NCBI GenBank assembly: GCA_036897625.1
Contig: JAYMTA010000537.1
Span: forward strand, 1 to 27,208
From: Pelargonium cotyledonis
Lineage: Eukaryota > Streptophyta > Magnoliopsida > Geraniales > Geraniaceae
DNA: 27,208 bases
Direction: 5' to 3'
In this document: piece after piece, positions 1 through 10,900 of the stretch
Layout: each line of letters begins with the position of its first letter
How positions within the stretch are numbered: the stretch's first letter is position 1
Notes under the pieces: generated by a model
Database searches by the model: none
What the model saw: only the letters and a program-made list of their open reading frames with translations
Told to the model about the DNA's origin: nothing
Translations under genes and position numbers: made by a program

Positions 1-467
1 CCCCGTAGTTCTCAACCCCCCCCTTCGCGACCGCCGACCGGAAGGCGAATAGGCGTGGTACGGCGGCACGACGTCTCGGCCCACGTGGCCCTACTCAGTC
101 ACAAGCTGCTTCGGTCACTGGTGAGGCCGAGATCTGATGATCGCGTGCTCTCCGACGACGACCATTGGTGAGGCAGCGGAAGACGACGACTCTGCAAGCC
201 CGGCTCCATATCCGGACTGCTTGATCGACGAACTCACGGCCGCATGAGGAGACCGCTTAGATCTTGCTCGACGATCTCGTCGCCATCTCCTCGTCGCCGC
301 CTCTCTCTAGATCTGATCCCCACCATTAATCTCACCGGCGTGGCCACCAGCCACTGGTTCAGTTCTGATGTGGTTCGTCGTTTGTGCCGTCAGGCCTCCC
401 TCCGTCGCTGCTGAGTCAAGTCTCCGGCGTTCCCAGTGGGGAGACGAAGGCCCAATTTTCCAATTTT
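1..467. other. GC-rich unclassified block, no gene supported
   Basis: This stretch is clearly richer in G+C than the DNA that follows and has many CGACGACG- and CTCCGCC-like runs. Such composition is common in leader sequences of plant genes or transposons. No long open frame crosses it on either strand and no protein family is recognisable. It may be the edge of a repeat that extends beyond the left end of the window. Composition drops abruptly to AT-rich near position 455. Confidence 0.4.
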
Positions 468-780
468 TTAAATTTCAAAATGTTTTCTTTTTGCCGCGTC
501 ATTAAATGAAGTTCTGACTTGACATACCACATCACCAAATTCTTTCCACGTCAGATAAAAAAACATGACAACATTTGCCACATCAACAATTTTAATCCAT
601 GTCAGATCAAACCAGGTGTGTTGGCAAGCCATTAACGGAACCACTAACGAAATCAGACGACGGGTATCACATTTGATCAAAAATAAAAATAATGGCAATA
701 AGTCTGGTGAAATTAAAATTTGGGTACCAAATTTGGTATTCCACCAAAATTTGGGTATCAAATATACCTTTAACCCTACA
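468..780. repeat. AT-rich repeat-like segment with palindromic and direct motifs
   Basis: The segment contains a perfect 14-base palindrome, TACCAAATTTGGTA, near 723-736. It also has two direct copies of AAAATTTGGGTA that are followed by near-identical bases. Several CCAC(A/G)TCA words and a TTAACGGAACC stretch are also present. In my experience this composition is typical of non-coding parts of dispersed plant repeats, but I cannot name the family. Overlapping open frames on both strands follow from the symmetry and are not credible genes. Confidence 0.35.
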
Positions 781-1770
781 AAATATGGGCATTACTTCCT
801 ATACTCTTTCAGCTACGCAAGAAGGGAAAATTACACATATCTACCTTGTATTTAATATCTTTTACACGTTGATTTCCTCAACTCTACTTTGTAACTATTG
901 ACTATCATGTACTATATTGAGAAAATCAATGTGTAAAATGTATTAAGTACATAATCTGCATGTGTAATTTTTCCGAGCAATAAACCCAAATTTCTTGCTC
1001 TTAGTTATTTTTAGATTTAATAGTAAAAAACAATTTTTGCCGATAAAAAAAAAAAGTAAAAAACAATTTTATGAAGCAATTGCTCGAGTTGTTAGGCCTT
1101 TACCATTCAAGCCAGTGCGCATGTTAGTAGGTGCAACTGTACAAGTGGTGGAGTTAGAGTTCAAAATCTTTCTTAGATTTAAATTGAATTAAGTAGTTGG
1201 AATTCGATTTGGATGATGTATGACTTTGTTAGATTAAATATATTTTAATATTTTGGTGTCATAAGAGTGAATTGGTCCGAAACAATTTGAAATTTTATCG
1301 AAGCGAAATCAAATTAATTTTTTTTATGTGAATTTCATATGCTGCGAGCTTAATTAAAAACATGAGTGAGATTTTTTTAAGAAAAAATATGAGTGAGATT
1401 GGAGAAAAGTTATCAACTCTAAGTGCATGAACTAAAATTTGATAATTACCAATATTAATTAAAAGTTGGACATGCCTATCATAATTTCACAACCACTTCA
1501 TTGATTTGCAATTACAAATTGAAACAGTGCCTGTTGGGACAGAATTTAATTAAGAATTGTTAGAGGTAGAGGACATTTAAATTACTTATTGCATGCACCG
1601 GCCTATACATAAGCAGCAACAATTATGGTTACATTTATAGTTGTAGCTCGTTTATGCAACTTATGAATGTTGTATCCATCTGTCTGCATCCATTATTATT
1701 TGCATTCAAACATTGTTGGTTAAATTGAGTGTTTCCCGCGTCAATTTATTGTTAAGAGTCTCTTATGATA
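781..1770. other. AT-rich intergenic DNA, nothing identified
   Basis: The stretch is strongly AT-rich with short A and T tracts. Only very short open frames occur. I see no protein homology, RNA gene or terminal repeats in it. Confidence 0.5.
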
Positions 1771-1980
1771 TACTCTCTCCGTCTTAAAATGAGTGTTCTC
1801 TTTTCTATTTTGAGAAAAATTAAGAAAAAATTAGTTAGTGTGATATATTTACTATTGTATCCTCATGATCACGTGTTGAGAGATCCTAATTAACTTTTTA
1901 TAAGGATATTATTGACAATTCATGCATAACTAACTTACTAGAAAAGAAAACAAGACACTCATTTTGAGACAGAGGGAGTA
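1771..1980. mobile_element. Stowaway-like MITE (Tc1/mariner type)
   Basis: The 210-bp segment begins with TACTCTCTCCGTCTTAAAAT and ends with the near-perfect inverted counterpart, which read on the other strand is TACTCCCTCTGTCTCAAAAT. The similarity continues through GAGTGT. The CTCCCTCCGTC-type terminus bounded by TA at both ends is the established hallmark of plant Stowaway MITEs, where TA is the target-site duplication. The interior is AT-rich and non-coding, so the element depends on a mariner-like transposase elsewhere. The inverted repeats differ at only a few of about 27 positions, so the copy is recognisable but not brand new. Confidence 0.85.
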
Positions 1981-2005
1981 GTAATTAAGAAAAACAACTC
2001 ATTTG
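1981..2005. other. short spacer between MITE and mini-LINE
   Basis: This is ordinary AT-rich flank. The 15-bp target-site duplication of the next element starts at 2006. Confidence 0.5.
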
Positions 2006-2020
2006 CATGTCATACTAGAC
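2006..2020. repeat. target-site duplication, left copy
   Basis: CATGTCATACTAGAC at 2006-2020 recurs without mismatch at 2673-2687. The two copies bracket the retroelement at 2021-2672. A length of 15 bp is usual for LINE target-primed reverse transcription. Confidence 0.9.
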
Positions 2021-2672
2021 CTTTTTTTTTTTCTTTTTTTCTTTTTAAACTTGTAAAGATCAAATTTATTAATCAAATGGAAACAGAAATACAATACGAA
2101 AACAAAAAAAAAAAAACAGAGAAACAACCTAAATGCTAAACTAATGCGCCGATCCTTAACTAAGGCGAGTTCCCATGGGATTAATTTTACACGGGATGCC
2201 TAAAGCAAATCAGGGTCTTGAGGCTAATCTTGGTTTCCCCCGATTCGTCATGCAACGTCGAACTAGTCAAACTTTATTCTCTTCCTTTTGAGTCAGACCA
2301 CCTGTTACACACTAGCTCCGAGACCTGACTCTATCCTGAAACTGCGGACATCATTCTTTGCCCTAACCCGAAAGGGCTCGTGCCCCCAAATCCGCCTCTT
2401 GCCGAAACTTCCGCGTCGCACAGAGGAAGACCATCGCCAGATTTCACCGGCAGACCAGTTGGAACAAGACTAGTTGGGTGAACGGACTACCCAATCCGTA
2501 ACAGTTCCAAATCAAAACTCTCATCACAACGAAACCTACTTATCTCATGAATGCAAACTACACCCTTCGCTACACCGGAACCCTGTTGCCACCACCTTCA
2601 CCGCCGCCTTCAATACCACACATCCGAGTGACGGCTACACACAACTCTCAACCCTAGAGAGACTCGGCTACT
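2021..2672 (-). mobile_element. internally deleted (miniature) LINE with TSD
   Basis: The element lies on the minus strand. Its low-coordinate end is a T-rich tract, which is an A-rich tail in element sense, preceded by an AATAAA. It is flanked by a perfect 15-bp target-site duplication. Reading from 2672 downwards there is about 150 bp of leader. Then, from an ATG at 2524, comes MRVLIWNCYGLGSP, the typical first residues of plant L1 ORF2 (MR-L-WN-RGLG-P, the start of the endonuclease). This frame stops after 26 residues, near 2444. The rest, down to the tail, shows no endonuclease, reverse transcriptase or RNase H, so the coding centre is missing although both ends are present. This is a non-autonomous derivative and not a simple 5' truncation. 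Open frames on the plus strand here are shadows. Confidence 0.8.
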
Positions 2673-2687
2673 CATGTCATACTAGAC
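2673..2687. repeat. target-site duplication, right copy
   Basis: This is the exact second copy of CATGTCATACTAGAC. It marks the 5' end of the miniature LINE at 2672. Confidence 0.9.
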
Positions 2688-3600
2688 TTTTAGTAGTTGA
2701 AGAAGTTTTGAAGATGTTTTTTACACTTACTATTTTTTGGAAGGCGTTTAGTTTATCGCTTCAACTCAAATTTGAGAGTTATAGGTAGGCAAACCGTTAA
2801 GCTAAATTTGAGAGTTATTCTAAATTTTCACATCAAGTGTTAGAATAAGATTCTCTTTCATTGTGAAACACATGTGTGTAAGTGAAAATCTAGAAAGAAT
2901 TTGAGAGAATGAAATATGGAGGAGAGAGAGTTGTCACCGCTAGTTCCTTTTGCTAGATTCGATGTTGTTCCTCTTTCGTGATACCATCAATTGCTCCCCT
3001 ATTCACCTTATGTTATTTTTCATCTTCCCTTTTCATTTCAACTCACAAAAAAAGTAGTAAGCGTTGAGGAAGAATAAGTTGTCGTTATAAGAGAGTAACT
3101 ACAGTTTTGCCTTAAGCATATAACCTTTGGCTCTCAATCTGAAAACACCACGTCGTCACTTTCAACCAGATCTTGAGGAGTGACACCATTTTCCTTCTTG
3201 TTAGGACACAATGATTAATTTTTAAGCACATGTTGCGATATCACTGATCAACCACTTATTCAACCTCAATGTCGTGTCCCTAAATTTCGATGTCGTGATA
3301 TTAATATCCAACCAAATGTTCAATGAATTTGTTTAACCTCAAATGTTGAGGCATTTGAGGAATATGTTGCGACATCAGTCTCTAGTCACATTTTCAACCT
3401 AACATGTCACGACATTGTGGCCATATATGAATCCATTTCTTCACCAAGTCTTGTCTTGACCTTTAATCATCGTACTCTTCTCTCATGTATATGGGTGTTC
3501 ATTTAGTCCAGACCGGACTGACATGGGTCTAAAAAGGTCTTGGAGGTTGGACCGGTCATAATCCGGGTCTAGGCCTGGACCCGATCGCACCTGACCCCAA
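2688..3600. other. AT-rich intergenic DNA, nothing identified
   Basis: No coding potential is seen. The words TGTTGCGA(T/C)ATCA and TGTCGTGA/TGTCACGACA recur loosely between 3228 and 3420, suggesting an old, diverged low-copy repeat. No boundaries can be set. Confidence 0.4.
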
Positions 3601-3900
3601 GGCCACAAATTGCAACTTGGTAACAAGGAGGGGCCAACATGTCTTGTTAACACTTAGTGTTCATAAAAGGCTATATTGACACAATGAGAGCCCTCCGCCC
3701 TTCTCAACACTTAGTGTCCATAAGAATAGTTCATCATCTCTTCTCCATACTTAGTTTTCACAAGAGGTCTCCAAGACTCCCAAGGTCACAACCTTGTTGG
3801 GTTGCCTTCAAGGCTCCTAGCCTCGTAGTGTTACATTCAACCTATGAGTTTCGTTGAGTCAACTTCAACACTATATTGAATGAATATTTTTATTTGATGT
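3601..3900 (+). repeat. LTR-like fragment with three CTTAGT direct repeats
   Basis: ACACTTAGTGTTCATAA (from 3649), ACACTTAGTGTCCATAA (from 3707) and ATACTTAGTTTTCACAA (from 3747) form three diverged direct repeats about 40-60 bp apart. They sit in moderately GC-rich sequence, and a short AT-rich tail with local direct repeats follows. Such sub-repeats are common in long terminal repeats of plant retrotransposons. No terminal TG...CA pair or flanking duplication could be fixed, so the class is a guess. The 66-codon open frame across it has no recognisable homology. Confidence 0.3.
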
Positions 3901-4440
3901 ACAGTAATATGTTCACTGATAAGATAAAACTCCTTGATACCAACAATGCATCAAATATAAATCATTAAAAAAAATACCGAAACACATGATATATAACAAA
4001 ATTATGTGGTGCGACAATTTAACCCAAATAAAAAAGCACATAACAACATATTATAAAATAATAAATAAATGTCTATAAAGAGTCTCGCTTAATTTTCCAT
4101 TTAGATGCATATACCAATAATTATTATTTAAAAAAAATTGATTATAATTGTACTTTTTTTTTTGTACTTTTGTTTCTTCTTCGGATTAATATAAAGGAAA
4201 AATTGCGGATAACCTCCATGGGGTTATCACAAGTTGCAGATAACCCACATCGGAGACAACCTTAAGCAAAAAACTCACCAAAACTTACTAAAACTGTTTT
4301 CCATCCAATTGACCGTTAGTATGTATAGAAAAAGATCATTTTATCCATTAGTTTTAATTTTGTTTCGAGCCAAACAATTCCTTAGCTCAATTAAATTAAA
4401 AAAAATTGAACTGTTCATTTTCAACCAGCACTGAGAGGCT
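3901..4440. other. AT-rich DNA with one arm of a diverged direct repeat
   Basis: The interval is AT-rich and non-coding. Positions 4092-4153 resemble 6452-6513, with both containing CATTT-GA, ATACCAATAA and ATTATTTA in the same order. A T10 tract follows directly at 4154-4163. The pair brackets the decayed LINE at about 4740-6410. A small hairpin-forming word, ATAACCTCCATGGGGTTAT, lies near 4209-4227. Confidence 0.45.
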
Positions 4441-4739
4441 CTTCGTTCACTATCTCAATTCAACCTCTTTCACGACTCTGGTGACCTCCGATCTGGGCAG
4501 TTGGGCTCGACGATGATGAAATCTTGTTGGACTCACGGTGTGGTCTACCGGCGACCAGGAGCCATCTCCGCCAACGACGAAGCACAACCTAGATCCGCCA
4601 TCGTCGTGGCCGTTGGCGAGTCTCTCGACCTCCACGAATGGACAACGCCAGCGAGCTTCGTTGCTCACACCTCCATCTCCATATTTGTTCCAAGTCTCTA
4701 AACGGACAACGCCGACGAGAACGCGAATGACGGCGAGCA
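4441..4739. other. GC-rich segment fused to the LINE reverse transcriptase remnant
   Basis: A minus-strand open frame (5175-4450) continues from LINE reverse transcriptase into this segment. From roughly 4740 downward the residues no longer resemble reverse transcriptase. The fingers motif should be followed by further RT motifs, but the frame instead enters arginine- and valine-rich sequence of GC-rich DNA. The block resembles positions 1-460 in composition. I read it as unrelated repeat DNA joined to the LINE by deletion or insertion, not as a gene. Confidence 0.45.
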
Positions 4740-6412
4740 CAAGCCTCAGGTTGTCCTCACTAATCACATGCCAGTACCGCTGAAAAAGACCTAGATTAAA
4801 ACCATCCGGATTAGGAGCTTTATCTGGGTGCATCAAATCCAGGGTCTTCTTCACTTCCAAAGTTGTGAACTCCTCCCTGAGCCTTAGGTTGTCCTCCACG
4901 GACACCTTCCTCTCAACCAGATCCAAGATCCGATTCGCCTCAGCCGTGCCTTGCATCCAAAACTGGTCTATATAGAAATCCCAAATCATTTCCCGAATCT
5001 CCAGCATCCCCTTCACCCAAGTCCCTCTACCATTCTTGAGTCGGTTCACAGTATTGTTCTTAATCTTTCGAACCAAAGATATAAAAAAAAAACTTTGAGT
5101 TACAGTCCCCCTCCTTAAACCAATGTGTCTTTGCTCGTTGTTTCTAGAACAAGTCTTGTTTGTGGATATGATCAAGATACTTTAACCGCACCTCTTCCGC
5201 CTCGCCCCGTCCTACCTCATTCTGCCTCAAACTCAATCGCTCCAGCAGCCTACCAGTATGCGTCAGCCCCATGTGCAGTGCCTTGACCATAAGACCACCC
5301 CAAACCCTGCAATGTCTCCCCACAACATCTCAGCTTGTCTGTGATCTGCACCCCTTACCATGCTGCCCGAATCACATGTTCACACTCCTCATCCTCACAC
5401 CACAAGTTCTAAAACTTGAACCTACGCTTTGTCCCTGTAACTTCCATACCGAACCAATTAATAATGGGTAATGGTCTGATGAGTAAAATGGTAAATAATG
5501 TGCCTTCCACGAACCAAAACAAGACACCCAATCTGCCATCCCGAAGGCATGAACCAACCTCTCATCTATCTGCACATTTTGTACTTGTCCCCCTCCACCA
5601 TGTAAACTCATACCCAAAGAACCCTAAATCCAACAAACCAACATCCCTAATAGAGTTCTCAAACCCTCTATTTTCTCCTCCACCGCAATGAGGTCATTGA
5701 AATCCCCGACACAAAGACAAGGATGTGAGCTAACAGTCGCCAATCTTCTTAATCAATTCCAAGAGAGGCCACGGTTGACCCTATCTGGTTCCCCACAAAA
5801 CCTCGTGAAACTGAAACCATTCCCTTATATCAATAATCACATCCACAAAGTTATTCTCCCATCCCAAAAGCGTAACCTGCACACCATTATCCCAAAACAA
5901 GGCTAATCCGCTCTTCCTCCCATTTGTATCACTCGAGAAACAAGCTTGCATATTCGAGCTTTTCTGCACCCCCTCGAGCTCAGCTTGGTTTCTCTTAGTT
6001 TCAATCAACATAACTAGAAATGGTTTTTTCTCCATAATCAAATGCACCAGAACCTGATGCGATATGGGATTGTCTAAACCCCTATAATTTCATAACAAAA
6101 CCCTCATATTCCAGATTTGAACCAGAAGAAACCAAAAACGGAAAAAACTACACGTACCTAACAATCCGACGCCCGCCACTGACCAAAAAAATCGCCGCTA
6201 ACTGAAAAACCACCATTGCTTACAGAAAACACGCACGGAATCCTCCTTCACTGCTCATGGGGGACACATCCCAACCTGCTCAGCCTTCCTCCTTTCACTG
6301 ACCATCGACTATAACTCCGCTCACGAACACACCTACATGCGCACGCGAAACACACCGAAAACTGCCACACAAAGTCCTAACCCTAGGGGACTCTCAGTGG
6401 AGAGAAATACCT
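4740..6412 (-). mobile_element. decayed L1-type LINE: leader, endonuclease and start of RT
   Basis: Transcription sense is minus. The leader lies above 6107. ORF2 starts at an ATG at 6107 with MRVLL-stop-NYRGLDNPIS, where the conserved Trp codon of the family (usual start MR-L-WN-RGLGNP) has become TGA. The endonuclease continues as IMEKKPFLVMLIETK and GRKSGLALFWDNGVQV (6047-5781). After frameshifts, 5617-5372 carries IDERLVHAFGMADWVS and SSDHYPLL, the C-terminal endonuclease signature with its SDH. The reverse transcriptase begins in 5175-4740 with DKAPNPDGF (family DKAPGPDGF), then stops being recognisable. The FADD active site, zf-RVT and RNase H are absent. Several frameshifts and stops make it a dead copy. 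The 5' edge is approximate. Confidence 0.85.
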
Positions 6413-6890
6413 ATTTTTTCTACTATGTTTAAGTGAGTTCGATTATCACTCATTTTTCATTTGGACACATACCAATAAATATTATTTACAAAAAAGTTAT
6501 TTATAACTGTCATATATATATATTCTCCATTTTCAAAAAGAAAAAATAAACTATTGTCCAAAATTGAAAGTAACTAGACAATTGTGTTGGTTACATTTTG
6601 GGAGTTTGGTTTTGGTTAAAAGGCATCATATGTCCCCTTTTCCTCAAGAAGACAAATCCATGGAAAGAAATTGAATTACTTCCATTTTTGCTCAATTGTT
6701 TTATTCCTTTTCTATTTTCCTCCAAAATAATCCATAACAAAAATAGACCAAATCCTCTCCACTGCCACACCGGATTTTCTCATTCCCTTCTATTACCACT
6801 ACACCAATACATTAACCCACTCGCCACACCGCGCGTTCGTTTCAGTACTCGGAATCACCACCATATCGGGCCCGGCGCGTGAAGTGGACG
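6413..6890. other. AT-rich upstream region of the receptor kinase gene
   Basis: The second arm of a diverged direct repeat lies at 6452-6513 (partner 4092-4153). The remainder is AT-rich and T-rich DNA. The 94-codon open frame at 6598-6882 has no recognisable family and is judged spurious. Confidence 0.4.
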
Positions 6891-7262
6891 ATGTGGAAAT
6901 ACATTAAAATACTGTAATTAAAAAAAAAAAAAAAGCCCCAAAAACTCATCGGGAAACGGCGAGGCGAAACGAATGACGGCGGCTGGCAAACGTCTCTTCA
7001 CCGCCGTTTAAGACACAAACATTTTTATCGCTGTCTCTGTTTTGATCTTTCTCTCTCTTCATAACATCTCTGTTTTTACTCCTTCCTTACGCCTCACGCC
7101 AAACGCCAAACGCCAAACGCCTGCTCTGTTTCTCTCTCCCTGCTCTTCTGTGACTGAGACCAAGTGAAAGCAATGAGCCTACTCTGCTAGACGCTCAGCT
7201 GGTGAGACCCATCTGCATTTTCAGCTTCTTGTTCGTTGTTTCTCTCTTCTGGTTTGTGTTCA
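6891..7262 (+). promoter_or_regulatory. ERL core promoter and 5' leader
   Basis: Upstream of the ERL start codon is an A15 tract near 6920. A GC-rich patch with AACGGC words on both strands follows (6954-7012). Next is a pyrimidine-rich stretch, TTTCTCTCTCTTC, around 7048-7060. The latter resembles a plant Y patch near a transcription start. No convincing TATA box is seen. A short tandem array of CGCCAAA (three units plus CGCC, 7097-7121) lies in the probable leader. A minimal upstream ORF of five sense codons, MSLLC then TAG, occupies 7173-7190, 72 bases before the main ATG. The start site itself is not determinable from sequence. Confidence 0.5.
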
Positions 7263-7908
7263 ATGATGGAGGAGAGGGCTCTGCTTCCATTGGGGAAGGA
7301 TGGATTTACACCATTCTTGGCGCTGACGATGGTGTTTTTGCTGCTATGTCCTCTTGCTACACCGCTCGATGACCAAGGTCTCGATTTCTTCTCTTAACTT
7401 CGTTATCTGAGTGAGAACATTCTTGGTGGAGATTTTGAGGTTTCCTCGGGTTCTTTCATTTTCTGGTTCTGGAAAGTTTAGAGCTTGGGCGGAGATCACA
7501 AGCTCCTCTGTTTTGTTCACTCCAAAATTTTCCCATTTTCTTTCATATCTCAAATCCCCAACTTTTTAGTCCAATGCGGGTTGTGTTATTGTTATCATGA
7601 GCATTTTCTTGGCTAGTGACTGAGTTTGAGCTTGGACAGAAGCTCACTGGACTGTTCTGCTGCTTGGTTTATCGCCATTCTGTTTGTTGTTTTCGTTTCA
7701 TAAGGTTATACACTTAAAAATGCAAACTTTTTGAACTAACGAAGAGTTGGGTCTCATGTGGGTTCACAGGTAAAGCGCTCATGGAGATTAAGGCCTCGTT
7801 CAGCAACGTAGCTAACGTGTTGCTCGACTGGGATGATGTACACAACAGCGATTTCTGTTCCTGGAGAGGTGTCTTCTGCGACAATGTCAGCTTCTCTGTC
7901 GTTTCTCT
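7263..7908 (+). other. ERL1: ERL exons 1-2: signal peptide and N-terminal cap
   Basis: Exon 1 is 7263-7377 and encodes MMEERALLP, then the hydrophobic [15 protein letters not shown], then DDQ. It ends in phase 1 before GTCTCG. Exon 2 is 7770-7908. It begins after TTCACAG, encodes [20 protein letters not shown] and the CSWRGVFC cap, and ends in phase 2 before GTAAGT. The phases join without a break. Confidence 0.9.
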
Positions 7909-10900
7909 GTAAGTTACGATCCTCTGTCTGTCAGCCATTTTGATGCTGAACTGTTTCTCGGAGGTTGTTTCTGATGGTAACATTTCATGGTTTCTTGAAG
8001 GAACTTGTCAAATTTGAATTTGGGTGGAGAAATTTCGATGGCCATTGGAGATTTACGTGATTTGCAGTACATGTATGTCTTGGTTGAAGTTCTTAAGTTG
8101 AGTGAATGCTCTTGCTTGTTTAGTGAATTTGTTAATGAGAAAGAATGGATTTGGTTCATTTGTATTTGCAGAGACTTGGAAGGGAATAAATTGACCGGTC
8201 AAATCCCAGATGAGATCGGCAATTGTGCTTCTCTTGTGCATCTGTAAGGCACCCTTTGTTTTCTTATACTGTCTTTTGAGTTTCCATGAACTCCATTTTG
8301 TCTGAATATATTAGAATTATTGGTTGTTTCATGACATTCCTACTCATCTGTAGGGATTTGTCTGAGAATTTGCTGTATGGTGACATACCCTTTTCAATAT
8401 CTAAGTTGAAGCGCCTCGAATTCCTGTAAGCTGAATTTGTTTGCTTCGTGTGGTACAGCTATGGAAGTTTTATACATTGTTTCAAAGACTTATTTGAACT
8501 ATACTGGTTATAATGCAGGAACTTGAAGCACAATCTCTTGACTGGTCCTATACCCTCTACCTTAACCCAGATTCCAAATTTGAAAACTCTGTAAGTTCCA
8601 TCAATTTTATAATCTCATTCAGTTGTGACTTTGATGTTTTTTATAGCATTTTTTCCACAGTGGATTGTAATGTGAATATGCCAAACTGATATCCCTTTTG
8701 CTACTAATTTGTGTAGTGATCTTGCAAAGAACCAGCTAACTGGTGAGATTCCCAGATTAATATATTGGAATGAAGTATTGCAGTACCTGTAAGTGCCTGT
8801 AATTTTTATACCCACTTGAAGTTGATCTCCTAATAATTTCAAGTTCAGAGTCTACTCATCAGTTAACTAATGAAGGTTCCATTAAGAAAATAGATATTTT
8901 CTTGCAATTGATGGTCATCTGGTTGATAATTTATCAGTGGCTTACGAGGGAACTTATTGACTGGGACACTCTCTCCTGACATGTGCCAATTAACGGGCTT
9001 GTGGTATTTGTAAGTATTATTATTTTATCAGCTCTGCAGCTGCTCTACTCATTTATTGATGAAATTGGAGAGTTAGTTATGATTAGATTAATTCTAAAGT
9101 TTGACTATTTGAATATTTTCAGTGATGTAAGAGGCAACAACCTAACTGGCACAATCCCAGATAGTATCGGAAACTGCACAAGCTTTGAAATTCTGTAAGT
9201 GTTTGTACCATGGTAATCTTTCAGTCCGCATGTTGGTTTAAATGATTTAATGTATTTCTGTTTGATTATTCAGGGATGTATCTTACAATCAAATCACTGG
9301 GGAGATTCCATACAATATTGGTTTCCTACAAGTAGCTACTTTGTAAGTTTTCAAATTTCATCTATCTGCGCCTTTTGATATTTGCTTAAAGCTGTTTTGA
9401 TGTTTATGCTTTATGTGATATTTATTGGTATTTGTCACTTTGATTCTTAGGTCACTTCAAGGTAATAGGCTGACTGGGAAAATACCAGAGGTCATCGGTC
9501 TAATGCAGGCCCTTGCTGTTCTGTAAGTACATGGTTGATGCTTACATCTAGAAATTTTGAATTTATGAAGTTAGTCTATTTTTTATGTTGTGAATTTAGT
9601 AGACTTGTGTAAAAATTTCCCTCTTTTTCTAGGGACCTAAGTGAGAATGAACTAGTTGGGCCAATTCCACCAATACTTGGCAACTTATCATACACCGGCA
9701 AATTGTGAGTTCTGTTTCTTTAGTATTATGAGTTGGGGATGTTTTGAACTGATGCGTGTTGACAAATCTGTTTTTGCCTTACTAGGTACCTCCATGGCAA
9801 CAAGCTTACCGGTCCAATTCCACCAGAGCTTGGCAACATGTCGAAACTAAGTTACTTGTGAGATAAATTTTAGAGTTTTACTCGGTTGCCACATTCCATC
9901 TTTCTTTCATATATGCAGCCTTTTGAGCTATAACTCTCTTGCAGGCAATTGAATGACAACGAATTAGTTGGTCAGATTCCTGCTGAACTTGGGAAGCTGG
10001 AACAACTCTTTGAATTGTGAGTAAAAATATCCTCTGTGCGTCTATCCTTTGGTCTCTTAAAAAAATATTTCTTATAGTTCTGTCGATTTGCTAACCGTAC
10101 CATGTAACAGGAATCTTGCCAACAATTTTCTTGAAGGACCCATTCCCCGTAATATCAGCTCCTGTACTGCATTGAACCAATTGTAGGATTTCAACTCGTG
10201 GTTTCTTAAGTTTCCTGTTGTTTTCTAGCTTTAGAACAATCACTGAATTTTGTTCTCTTTTAATTTTCCATAGCAATGTTCACGGCAATCGCTTGAATGG
10301 ATCCATTCCTTTGAGCTTCCGGAATCTGGAGAGTTTGACCTACCTGTAAGTTCAGGTCAATTTAATAAAGAATAATTTTACTTGAGGCTGTTACCTTATT
10401 ATGTATACAATTTATTCTGGATCCAGAAATCTTTCAGCAAATCATTTCAAAGGCAAGATTCCATTCGAGTTGGGGCGCATTATCAATCTTGATACATTGT
10501 GAGTATTTATCTATCTCAAGTCTCAACTATTATGCTTTTTCCCGGTAGCATCAACCATAATTAAGTTCCTTGTATATTGCCATGTTTCAGAGATCTCTCT
10601 TGCAATAACTTCTCAGGACCTATTCCTGCATCTGTTGGTGGTCTAGAGCATCTGCTTACACTGTAAGTGCGTAATATAGGAACATGGTTTTATTTTGGGT
10701 TCATTGACTAAATTAAACCCAATTCACTTCACATATTCATGCAGGAATTTAAGCAACAATCATTTTGATGGAGGACTGCCAGCAGAATTTGGAAATTTGA
10801 GAAGCATACAAATTTTGTGAGCTTCTTTTGGGCAAAATTAATACCTTATTTTGGAAAAATCTCTTGCCATTTCTCAGTTTGTGATTGTTGTTTTGTTTCT

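Noticed and set aside
468-855. Overlapping open frames on both strands near the left end
   Set aside because: They follow from palindromic, repeat-like AT-rich sequence and have no family signature.
7263-7268. Choice between the two adjacent ATG codons as a meaningful difference
   Set aside because: They differ by one residue at the very start of the signal peptide, with no expected effect; the first was used.
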